This document shows, one piece after another, positions 26,730 through 34,573 of a stretch of DNA of 64,000 bases. Numbering within the stretch: the first letter of the stretch is position 1; each line of letters begins with the position of its first letter. The translations under genes were made by a program, and so were the position numbers. This stretch comes from Microbulbifer agarilyticus S89 (GTDB taxonomy: Bacteria > Pseudomonadota > Gammaproteobacteria > Pseudomonadales > Cellvibrionaceae): NCBI RefSeq assembly GCF_000220505.1, contig NZ_AFPJ01000042.1, positions 62,001 through 126,000 on the forward strand, given 5' to 3'. Below the pieces are notes generated by a model. The model searched no databases. It was given only the letters and a program-made list of their open reading frames with translations, and had not been told where the DNA came from.

Positions 26730-29510
26730 TTAGAAACGCGCGCGAACGCCGATATTGTAGCGAGCACCATACTGCTGTGCGCTCACCAGCTGATTAGCGA
26801 AGCGACCATGACGACGGATGGTTTCCTCGGTCAGGTTCAAACCTTCCAAGAAAACAGATACATCTTCGGTCACATCATAGCTGGCATTCAGATCCCACTG
26901 GCCGTAGGCCTCGGTGAACACCGGCTGGTTGCCGATCTGAGACTGACGTGTATCCAGCAGGAAGTCATCACGCCAGTTGTAGGCGAGACGTGCCTGGAAG
27001 GCGTCTTTTTCGTAGAAGCCGATCAGGTTGGCAGAATCGCTCATACCGGTCAGTGCCACGGAGTTTTCGTTGTCGAATACATCGTACTCCACATCGCCAT
27101 CCACCAGAGTGAAGTTGGCAATGGCACCAAAGCCGGAGTCGCCGAACATATGCTGTACCGCCACTTCCCAACCGTAAACCTCTGCCTCTTCCAGGTTACC
27201 CGGGGTCGCTACACTCCAGGTAATCACCGGGTCTCCAGCGGTGTTCAGACACGCCGCATTAGCACCGGTAGAATCGGGGCAGCCCGGACGCGGGTTGGCA
27301 CTCGAGTCAGTAATCGGGTTTCCGTTAACGTCGTAAATCACACGCTCTTCGGTCGTTGCACCGATAAAGTTCTCAACGTACTTCTTGAAGAAGCCGACAG
27401 ATGCATAACTGCCCTCCGAGTAGTAGTACTCAACAGAGAGGTCGAAGTTGTCGGAAGTGATTGGCAGCAAGCCCGGGTTACCCTGGGATGCGTTAAATGG
27501 ACCACCCGGGCGGGACACATCCAGTGAGGTGGATGGGAACATCGCCGAGATATCAGCGCGGCTCAGGGTGCGGCTGTAAGAAGCACGTGCTACCAGGTCT
27601 TCATTCAGCTCAATGCTGGCATCCACATTGGGCAAGAAGCGAGTGTAGTCACCGTCAAGCGTATCTGCGCTCGGCATATCGTCATTGACTTCGCGCAGCT
27701 CTTCCACGTGCCAGTAACTCAGGCCAACAATACCGTTCTGGATAGAGGTACCCGATACGTCGGTATCTTCAAAGCGCAGGCCAGTGTTCAAACGCACTGG
27801 GTAGCCATTGAACTCTGTTTCGAAATCCATTGCCACAAAGGCAGCCAGGGTCTCTTCACTTACCTTGTCGAAAGTCGGCGTCGCCTCGTAGTAATCGCCA
27901 TTGGCTTTCACTGCATCGATAAAGTCAGACGCTTCATAGTCTGCCAGTAACGGGAACAAACCACTGTTGCTGCCCATTTGGTCGCCGAAGTCGCCACGGT
28001 TCTCGAAGTCGATACCCAGAGCCGCGAGGTCACCCAGGTTTACAAAGGCAAAAGAGCCGCTTTCAAATACGTCCACCTGGTAATCGGTGGTCGCAACACC
28101 AAAGCGGATGGTCTTCAGTGCGCCGTCGTCGAGGTTTTCCCAGGCACCACTCAGCTGGAACTGCTGGATGCTGTTCTCAATCTCGTAGCCGCGCTCCTGG
28201 AACAGGTCAGATACGATGTTTTGTGGTGCGTATGCGCCACCGGCGAGATCGGAGTCATCAAAGCTGATACCCGGCAGACCACTGCTGCTGGAGAAATCGG
28301 CAACCACATCCACCATCTTGCCCGGGTTTTTGGTATTGGCGATGGTTTCCGCGGGAAGGCCGCCAGGCTGCGAGTGAGAAGTGGAATCGTGGAAATCCAG
28401 CGCGAAGCTCAGGGAGTCTGTCGCTTCCCATTCCACGTTGAGACCTACCGAGTCGTTGTCGGTCACGAACTGGTAGTCCCATGCCCAGAAGTTCAGCTCA
28501 TCATTCTGCACACTTGGGTTGATCACGGTACCGTTGCTGTCGGTCACACCGGCTGAGGTGTCGAACCACACGCTGGTACGATTCATCGAGATCTGCTCAT
28601 CGTAACGGGAAGCGGTGTAGTCCAGAGTCGCGGTTACGTTTTCGACTGGTGCAAACTGCACTACCAGCTGACCGTTCTGACGTTCGCGCTGATGGTCAGA
28701 AACATCTACATCAAAGGTCCAGGGTGCCCAGTAGGTACCCTCCGGGTTTTTGTTGCGGTCAATAGCAGAAGTATCTGCGGTGCCGTAGTTGGGTACCCAC
28801 GCTTGGGTGCCGACGCCTTCACTGCGGCTATCGCGCTCAGCATGGGACAGGGTCAACAACACACCGAGTTTGTCCTCAAAGAAGGTACCGCTCACCATGC
28901 TGGAAAATTCCGGGGTGACAGAATCGCCTTTCTCGACGCTGGTATCCATGACGCCTTTGACACTCGCGCTGGCAACGAAGCCATCGTGGTCAAACGGGCG
29001 CGCGGTCTTGATATTAATGGTGGAACCAATACCGCCGGAATAAACATCCGCTTTACCGGTCTTCACGACCTCAACGCCAGATACGCTCTCAGCGGAAATC
29101 TCTGAAAACTTGAAACTACGGGTAATACCTTCCGATTGCAGTGCAGAGGAATTCGGCATTTGGCGGCCGTTCAGGGTCACCAGATTGTAGTTGGGGCCAA
29201 AGCCGCGCACGGTAACCTTGTTACCTTCGTTGTTGCTGCGGTCAATGGACACACCAGTAATGCGCTGCAGGGATTCTGCGAGGTTGGTATCCGGGAACTT
29301 GCCAATATCTTCTGCGGAAATTGCGTCTACCACACCGGCGGAATCGCGCTTGATATCCATGGCGTTGGTCAGGGATTGGCGAATACCGGTTACGGAAACC
29401 TCTTCCAGCGTGGTGGAAGCCGCGTCCTGGGCCTGCACGCCGACAGATGCTGCGGAAATCACGGCAGCAGACAAAGCGCTCAGGGTAAAGCGCTTGCTAT
29501 TGATAGGCAT
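26730..29510 (-). CDS. TonB-dependent outer-membrane receptor 2
   Basis: 926 residues from ATG 29510; GGAGAGAGAG stands at the right distance and the start yields a clean signal peptide (MPINSKRFTLSALSAAV..VQAQ). An in-frame ATG 60 codons upstream would spoil the signal. TonB-box-like TTLEEVSVTGIRQSL, plug with VVDAISAEDIGKFPDTNLAESL and RITGVSIDRS, barrel ending in YNIGVRARF. It is a carbohydrate-type receptor of the same broad group as the one at 16842 but clearly a different paralogue, so the two probably take different saccharides. Operator at 29698; downstream are the halogenase-like and SapC genes. Confidence 0.9.
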   Translation of the reverse strand: MPINSKRFTLSALSAAVISAASVGVQAQDAASTTLEEVSVTGIRQSLTNAMDIKRDSAGVVDAISAEDIGKFPDTNLAESLQRITGVSIDRSNNEGNKVTVRGFGPNYNLVTLNGRQMPNSSALQSEGITRSFKFSEISAESVSGVEVVKTGKADVYSGGIGSTINIKTARPFDHDGFVASASVKGVMDTSVEKGDSVTPEFSSMVSGTFFEDKLGVLLTLSHAERDSRSEGVGTQAWVPNYGTADTSAIDRNKNPEGTYWAPWTFDVDVSDHQRERQNGQLVVQFAPVENVTATLDYTASRYDEQISMNRTSVWFDTSAGVTDSNGTVINPSVQNDELNFWAWDYQFVTDNDSVGLNVEWEATDSLSFALDFHDSTSHSQPGGLPAETIANTKNPGKMVDVVADFSSSSGLPGISFDDSDLAGGAYAPQNIVSDLFQERGYEIENSIQQFQLSGAWENLDDGALKTIRFGVATTDYQVDVFESGSFAFVNLGDLAALGIDFENRGDFGDQMGSNSGLFPLLADYEASDFIDAVKANGDYYEATPTFDKVSEETLAAFVAMDFETEFNGYPVRLNTGLRFEDTDVSGTSIQNGIVGLSYWHVEELREVNDDMPSADTLDGDYTRFLPNVDASIELNEDLVARASYSRTLSRADISAMFPSTSLDVSRPGGPFNASQGNPGLLPITSDNFDLSVEYYYSEGSYASVGFFKKYVENFIGATTEERVIYDVNGNPITDSSANPRPGCPDSTGANAACLNTAGDPVITWSVATPGNLEEAEVYGWEVAVQHMFGDSGFGAIANFTLVDGDVEYDVFDNENSVALTGMSDSANLIGFYEKDAFQARLAYNWRDDFLLDTRQSQIGNQPVFTEAYGQWDLNASYDVTEDVSVFLEGLNLTEETIRRHGRFANQLVSAQQYGARYNIGVRARF

Positions 29511-29949
29511 GGGTGCTCTCTCTCCATGTGGAGGCTCGATGCTCAGACCCCTCACCTGCTCCCAGGCAACCGAGTATCGAGCGCTTATTTTTATGAGTTG
29601 AACCTTCCTTGCGGGGCACACTTGCACCAACTTGAACGTACGTGCAAGAAACCGCGCACCTATCGTCTGGTTTGCCAACAACAATGTCAATAGTTAATTG
29701 TCGACAATATGCAGTTTGTCTGCAGAGAATTTCACGTGCCTCAGGGGCGTAAAGAGCCGCAGACAAGCACGCCTCGATGACCTGCAGCCTGTGCGCGGCC
29801 AAGCGAGTAGGTTGACTCTCCACCTAATCTATCGGCATGTTAGTGTCTCAGGCCTAAGTAAAAGCAAAGACAGAAGCACAGTGCCAATCGGTCGCGTGAA
29901 AGATGAACCCGCGACAAAACGTACAAGAAACACCCAAAACAGTTGAAGT
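29511..29949. other. Divergent control region, receptor 2 and xdhC operon
   Basis: 439 bases without a gene. Contains the receptor leader (29516-29526, TGGAGAGAGAG on the minus strand) and the operator at 29698-29707. The 240 bases next to the xdhC-like gene show no clear motif beyond GAAGT before its ATG. Confidence 0.55.
29698..29707. promoter_or_regulatory. Operator TTGTCGACAA before receptor 2
   Basis: Perfect palindrome TTGTCGACAA, 188 bases upstream of the receptor 2 start. On the plus strand TCAATAGTTAA precedes it. It is the only copy in the region shared with the divergent molybdenum-hydroxylase operon. Confidence 0.6.
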
Positions 29950-31050
29950 ATGCAGAGCACAAGAATCCGAGCCGCCAACCATCTATCGACCCTGCTGGAC
30001 ATCTGGCATAGCCAGCGGGACGAACGCCAATGGGTCCTGGGAACCGTGTTCAAGACTGCCGGCTCCAGCTACCGCAAGGCCGGGTCAATGATGCTGTGCG
30101 ACGATCTGGGGCGTTATTTTGGGCTACTGAGCGGCGGATGCCTGGAGTCAGATATCCAGCGCCACGCGCGCAAGGTCCTCGCCACCGGCAAGGCCAAAAC
30201 CATCCGCTATGACGGTAACGACGAAGACGATATTTCCTTTCAGTTGGGTATTGGCTGCGGTGGCGAGGTCGACATCCTCCTGCAGCCCATTGACGAAGAA
30301 AATAATTTCCTGTACCTGGGCGAGCTGCGGGAGCAACTTGAGCAGCGTCAGCCGCTACTCTATCGCCAGAAGATTGCACGCAATGGCGAGAGCCAGGCGG
30401 AGCTTCGGCCGCTAGTGGAGGCTGGTCAGGGCTCCGGCATTCCACTGAAGCGCCCCATGCTCACCGAAGTCGACGGCGAACTCTGGCTGAACACACCAAT
30501 TAAACCGCGGCCGCACATCCTTATTGTGGGTGGCGGCGTTGATGCCCGCCCCATGGCCCAGCAATTTAATGCACAGGGGTGGAAAGTAAGCCTGTGCGAC
30601 CCGCGCCCCGCCAACGCCCGCGCCGCCTACTTTCCGGAAAGCACCACGTATCGCTGCCACCCGGATGCGCTGGCCGAATTGATGGATCTCGACTCCATAG
30701 ATGCTGTGGTCGCCATGAGCCACAACCTGAATCTCGACGCCGCGACGGTACGTATTTTTCACAGGCGACCCATTCGCTATTTCGGACTGCTGGGGCCGAC
30801 CAGCCGCAGGGACCGGGTATTGTCGCTCAGTGGCCTGTCCAGCAGCGAAACCGACCGGCTAGTAAGCGGCGTATTGCGCGCGCCGATCGGGCTCGACCTG
30901 GGCGGCGAGCTTCCGGAGAGTATTGCCCTGGCCACCTGCGCGGAAATCCATAGCGTATTGCATGGAAAATCTGGCCGCACCTTGACCAGCAGATCGCAGG
31001 AAATGGATGCGCGCGGTGAAGCGCACAACAAATCCCGGGTACCTTCGTGA
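29950..31050 (+). CDS. XdhC/CoxI-family molybdoenzyme accessory protein
   Basis: 366 residues. The N-terminal XdhC/CoxI domain shows GTVFKTAGSSYRKAGSMMLCDD, LSGGCLESDI and IGCGGEVDILLQP; the C-terminal Rossmann domain starts at HILIVGGGVDARPMAQQF (about residue 182). XdhC proteins bind molybdenum cofactor and help add the sulfido ligand before insertion into xanthine-dehydrogenase-family enzymes. It is first of four overlapping genes: its stop overlaps the next start by four bases (ATGA-type). The whole operon makes one molybdenum hydroxylase and its maturation factors. Confidence 0.88.
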   Translation: MQSTRIRAANHLSTLLDIWHSQRDERQWVLGTVFKTAGSSYRKAGSMMLCDDLGRYFGLLSGGCLESDIQRHARKVLATGKAKTIRYDGNDEDDISFQLGIGCGGEVDILLQPIDEENNFLYLGELREQLEQRQPLLYRQKIARNGESQAELRPLVEAGQGSGIPLKRPMLTEVDGELWLNTPIKPRPHILIVGGGVDARPMAQQFNAQGWKVSLCDPRPANARAAYFPESTTYRCHPDALAELMDLDSIDAVVAMSHNLNLDAATVRIFHRRPIRYFGLLGPTSRRDRVLSLSGLSSSETDRLVSGVLRAPIGLDLGGELPESIALATCAEIHSVLHGKSGRTLTSRSQEMDARGEAHNKSRVPS

Positions 31051-31685
31051 GACGTATCCCTGATAAAGCGCTCAATGAAAAGCTGGCAACGGTGATACTC
31101 GCCGCGGGGGCGGCCAGCCGTTTTGGATCCTGTAAACACCTGATCCAGCAGAGCGGCAAGACCGTACTGCAACAACGGGTAGAATCCGTGCGCAGTGCCG
31201 GCCTGCAGGCCCCGTTGATCGTCACCGGGGCCTGGCATCAGGAAATTCAGCTGGCGCATCCGGACTTTGACCTGCACTTGAATCCCAACTGGCAACAGGG
31301 CCTGGGCACCAGTATTGCGTTTGCCATTGGCCAGCTTCCGGAAGACACCGAGGCGGTTTTGTTACTGTTGGGGGATCAGGTCGCAGTCAGTGCAGAAGAA
31401 ATCCAGGCGCTTTGCCAACAATGGTCCGAGCATCGAGTACTCACCTGCGCGCATTACGGTGGCACGCCGGGAGTGCCCGCGATATTTCCACGCGCCCTAT
31501 TCCCCCAACTACTGCGCCTCAACGGTGACAAAGGGGCCAAAGCGTTACTGAACAAATACGCCGGAAACATGATTCCTATGGCCAGCGCGGCCATTGATAT
31601 TGATACGCCACATGACTGGCAGAATTGGCAGCGCGCACAACACACAAATAACGATTTCACAAAGGGAGAAGCAGTATGGAACTGA
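31047..31685 (+). CDS. MocA-like molybdenum cofactor nucleotidyltransferase
   Basis: 212 residues of the MobA/MocA NTP-transferase fold. Nucleotide-binding [15 protein letters not shown] (LAAGxSxRxGxxK pattern, residues about 19-33) and [15 protein letters not shown] (metal-binding GDQ). MocA makes the cytosine dinucleotide form of the cofactor used by xanthine-oxidase-family enzymes, which matches the downstream genes. The GTG start at 31047 overlaps the xdhC-like stop, and its own end overlaps the next start by 10 bases. Confidence 0.85.
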   Translation: MRRIPDKALNEKLATVILAAGAASRFGSCKHLIQQSGKTVLQQRVESVRSAGLQAPLIVTGAWHQEIQLAHPDFDLHLNPNWQQGLGTSIAFAIGQLPEDTEAVLLLLGDQVAVSAEEIQALCQQWSEHRVLTCAHYGGTPGVPAIFPRALFPQLLRLNGDKGAKALLNKYAGNMIPMASAAIDIDTPHDWQNWQRAQHTNNDFTKGEAVWN

Positions 31686-32161
31686 CCATCAATGGCAAGG
31701 TTCACCAGGTCGATGTGGACGATGATACTCCACTGCTGTGGGCACTGCGGGACGAACTGAAAATGACAGGCACCAAGTTTGGTTGTGGTGCCGGCCTGTG
31801 CGGTGCCTGCACCATCCACATCAACGGCAATCCTGCGCGCGCCTGCTTGACCCCAATCACTGCGGCCAAGGGCGCAAAGATCACTACCATCGAGGGTCTC
31901 AGCGACACCGGCGACCATCCGTTACAGCAGGCGTGGGTCAAGCACAACGTGCCTCAGTGCGGTTACTGCCAGAGCGGCCAGTTAATGTCTGCTGCCGCTC
32001 TGCTGGCCAATAACCCCAATCCATCAGAGAAAGACATTGATAGCGCTATGAGCGGCAACCTGTGCCGCTGTGGCACTTACCCGCGCATCAAAGCGGCGAT
32101 TCAGGATGCGGTGCAGTATTACAACGCCGGCGAGCAACAAGAAAAGCAAGGAGGCGAATAA
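31676..32161 (+). CDS. 2Fe-2S subunit of a xanthine-oxidase-family molybdenum hydroxylase
   Basis: 161 residues, usual length for the small subunit (IorA/CoxS type). The plant-ferredoxin-like cluster is [21 protein letters not shown] region (C-x4-C-x2-C...C) and the second cluster has CGYCQSGQ and CRC in [12 protein letters not shown]. It passes electrons from the molybdenum site of the partner. No signal peptide, so it would have to travel with the Tat-signal-bearing large subunit. ATG 31676 has AAGGGAGAAGC in front. Confidence 0.92.
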   Translation: MELTINGKVHQVDVDDDTPLLWALRDELKMTGTKFGCGAGLCGACTIHINGNPARACLTPITAAKGAKITTIEGLSDTGDHPLQQAWVKHNVPQCGYCQSGQLMSAAALLANNPNPSEKDIDSAMSGNLCRCGTYPRIKAAIQDAVQYYNAGEQQEKQGGE

Positions 32162-32162
32162 C

Positions 32163-34448
32163 ATGACGGATAACACAAACGCGATTTCACTGGTCGACCG
32201 CCGCCGCTTCCTCAAGCTCGCGGGTGTCAGTAGCTCTGGCCTGATTCTCGGGGCTACCCTGCCCAATTTTCAGCCGGCGTGGGCCGACATTGCCGGCACT
32301 GCAGCGAAAGACAAATCTGCGGCACCGTTAAACCTGTTTGTCAGTATCGCCAAAGACAATACCGTTTCCATCGTGTGTCATCGCTCGGAGATGGGACAGG
32401 GTATCCGCACCGGCCTCCCACAAGTGGTCGCCGACGAACTGGAAGCCGACTGGGATCTGGTGGAAGTCGTACAGGGTCTCGGCGACAAACGTTACGGCAG
32501 CCAAAATACCGACGGCTCGCGCAGTATTCGCAACTTTTACACTACCATGCGCACCATGGGTGCCAGCGCCCGCACCATGCTGGAACAAGCCGCCGCGCAG
32601 TTATGGTCTGTACCCGTAAGCGAATGCCAGGCACGTAAACACCGTGTACACCACTCCGCCAGTGACCGCTCCGCGAGCTTCGGCGAACTGGCCGAGCTGG
32701 CCGCCACGCAAAAGGTTCCGGCGGAAGATACGCTGGTCCTCAAAACCCCGAGCAACTTCAACTATATCGGCAAACCCGTCGCTACCTACGACACTCCCGC
32801 AATCGTGCAGGGCAAAGGCGTTTTTGGCCAGGATGTCATTCTGGATGACATGCTGATTGCCAGTATCGAACGCGCACCGGTGCTGGGATCCAAGGTTGCC
32901 TCGGTGGACGATAGCGCGGCCCGCAAAATTTCCGGTGTCGTGGCAATCGAAAACATGGACGGCGGAATCGAGCCACCACTATTTCACCCCCTTTCCGGTG
33001 TCGCGGTAATTGCTACCAACACCTGGGCGGCCATGAAAGCCCGCAAGGCGCTCGATATTCAGTGGACCGACACCAGCCACGCCGGCCACAACAGTGCGCC
33101 GTTTATCGAGACACTGAAGCAGCGTGTTAAGCAGCCTGGTAAAGTCGTTACCAAGTACGGTGATGTGGCCTCCAGCCTTGCCGACGCAGCCAACACGCAC
33201 AGCGCTACCTATTCGGTGCCCTATCTCGCGCACGCGAGCATGGAACCGCCCAGTGCCACCGCAGTAGTGAAAGATGATCACTGCGAAATCTGGGCCTGCG
33301 TACAGGTGCCCCAGGGCACACAGCAACACGTCGCCAATGCACTCGGACTCACTCCCGAACAGGTAAAAGTCAATGTAACGCTGTTGGGCGGTGGCTTTGG
33401 CCGTAAATCCAAACCGGACTTTGCCGTTGAAGCAGCGCTGCTGGCAAAGAAAATGCAACGCCCGGTAAAGGTGGTCTGGAGCCGTGAAGACGACATTCGC
33501 CACGATTACTACCACGCGGCAGCCGCCTCACATTTTGAGGCCGCCATGGATGACGGTGGCCAGGTGACTGGCTGGCAACAGCGCACCGCCTTCCCCACCA
33601 TTAGCGGCACCTTTGCCAAGGGCGCAGAGCACCCGAGCAACGGTGAACTCAGCCTCGGCTTTGCCGACATGCCGTTCGATATTCCCCATCGCCAATGCGA
33701 AACGGCGCCCGCAGAGTATGAAGCGCGCATCGGCTGGCTGCGTTCTGTATCTAATATCCAGAACGCCTTTGGTGTGTGCAGTTTCGCCGATGAGCTGGCC
33801 CATCTGCTCAAGCGCAAGCCGGATGAATTCCTGCTGGAGTTGATGGGTGAGGACCGGCACATCGACCCGAATCAGGGTGACTTTGAGTACGGCAACCACG
33901 GTGCCAGCCTGAAAGACTTCCCGCTGGATACCGCGCGTCTGAAGCAGGTACTGGCAGCCACCGCCGCGAAAGCGGACCTCTCGCAAAAGGGTGACCACGC
34001 GCAAAAAGCAGGTGAAGGTTGGGGTATTGCCGTGCACCGCAGCTTCCTATCCTACGTGGGCATTGCCACCAAAGTAGCAGTGGAAAATGGCCGGGTAGCG
34101 ATCAAGGAAATGCACTGTGTTGCGGACGTAGGCTTGGCGGTGAACCCGGATCGGGTGGAATCACAGATGGAGGGTTCCATGATCTTTGGTATGAGTCTGG
34201 CCCTGATGGGCGAGATCGGCATGGAAAAGGGTGCGGTAACCAACAGCAACTTCCATGACTACCCATTGTTGCGCATGCAGCAGAGCCCCAAGATGAGCGT
34301 AACCTTACTGGGCACCGAGCACGCTCCGGCGGGTGTAGGTGAGCCGGGTGTACCGCCGGTTGCCCCCAGCATTACCAATGCCATTTTTGCCGCTTGTGGT
34401 GAGCGTATCCGCGACCTGCCGGTAAACAAGCACTTGCAGCTGGCGTAG
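32163..34448 (+). CDS. Molybdopterin-binding subunit of an aldehyde/isoquinoline-oxidoreductase-type enzyme, Tat-exported
   Basis: 761 residues from ATG 32163, one base after the small-subunit stop, with AAGGAGGCG in front. The twin-arginine signal is DRRRFLKLAGVSSSGLILGA. Cofactor-binding segments include SEMGQGIRTGLPQ, LLGGGFGRKSKPD and the catalytic Glu in GVGEPGVPPVAPSI near the C terminus. This IorB-like group has two subunits and usually oxidises aldehydes or N-heterocycles in the periplasm, giving electrons to a cytochrome; no cytochrome gene is adjacent. Substrate unknown. Being next to the agar genes, a role in oxidising an aldose such as anhydro-galactose in the periplasm is possible but unsupported. 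Confidence 0.88.
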   Translation: MTDNTNAISLVDRRRFLKLAGVSSSGLILGATLPNFQPAWADIAGTAAKDKSAAPLNLFVSIAKDNTVSIVCHRSEMGQGIRTGLPQVVADELEADWDLVEVVQGLGDKRYGSQNTDGSRSIRNFYTTMRTMGASARTMLEQAAAQLWSVPVSECQARKHRVHHSASDRSASFGELAELAATQKVPAEDTLVLKTPSNFNYIGKPVATYDTPAIVQGKGVFGQDVILDDMLIASIERAPVLGSKVASVDDSAARKISGVVAIENMDGGIEPPLFHPLSGVAVIATNTWAAMKARKALDIQWTDTSHAGHNSAPFIETLKQRVKQPGKVVTKYGDVASSLADAANTHSATYSVPYLAHASMEPPSATAVVKDDHCEIWACVQVPQGTQQHVANALGLTPEQVKVNVTLLGGGFGRKSKPDFAVEAALLAKKMQRPVKVVWSREDDIRHDYYHAAAASHFEAAMDDGGQVTGWQQRTAFPTISGTFAKGAEHPSNGELSLGFADMPFDIPHRQCETAPAEYEARIGWLRSVSNIQNAFGVCSFADELAHLLKRKPDEFLLELMGEDRHIDPNQGDFEYGNHGASLKDFPLDTARLKQVLAATAAKADLSQKGDHAQKAGEGWGIAVHRSFLSYVGIATKVAVENGRVAIKEMHCVADVGLAVNPDRVESQMEGSMIFGMSLALMGEIGMEKGAVTNSNFHDYPLLRMQQSPKMSVTLLGTEHAPAGVGEPGVPPVAPSITNAIFAACGERIRDLPVNKHLQLA

Positions 34449-34486
34449 ACCGCTAGTTCATGCCCGCAAAGTAAAAGCTGGGACAA

Positions 34487-34522
34487 TGACGTCGGGGGTA
34501 CTTTCAAGTACCCCCGACGTCA
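34487..34522. terminator. Perfect 17-base-pair hairpin between convergent genes
   Basis: TGACGTCGGGGGTACTT, loop TC, then its exact reverse complement. It lies 39 bases after the molybdoenzyme stop and 52 before the next convergent stop. It lacks a T-run; a bidirectional block to transcription or RNA decay is the likely role. Confidence 0.55.
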
Positions 34523-34573
34523 CCTTGCCATCCACCAAATTTCTCCGCTTACTTAATTTTCCCCCACTGGATC

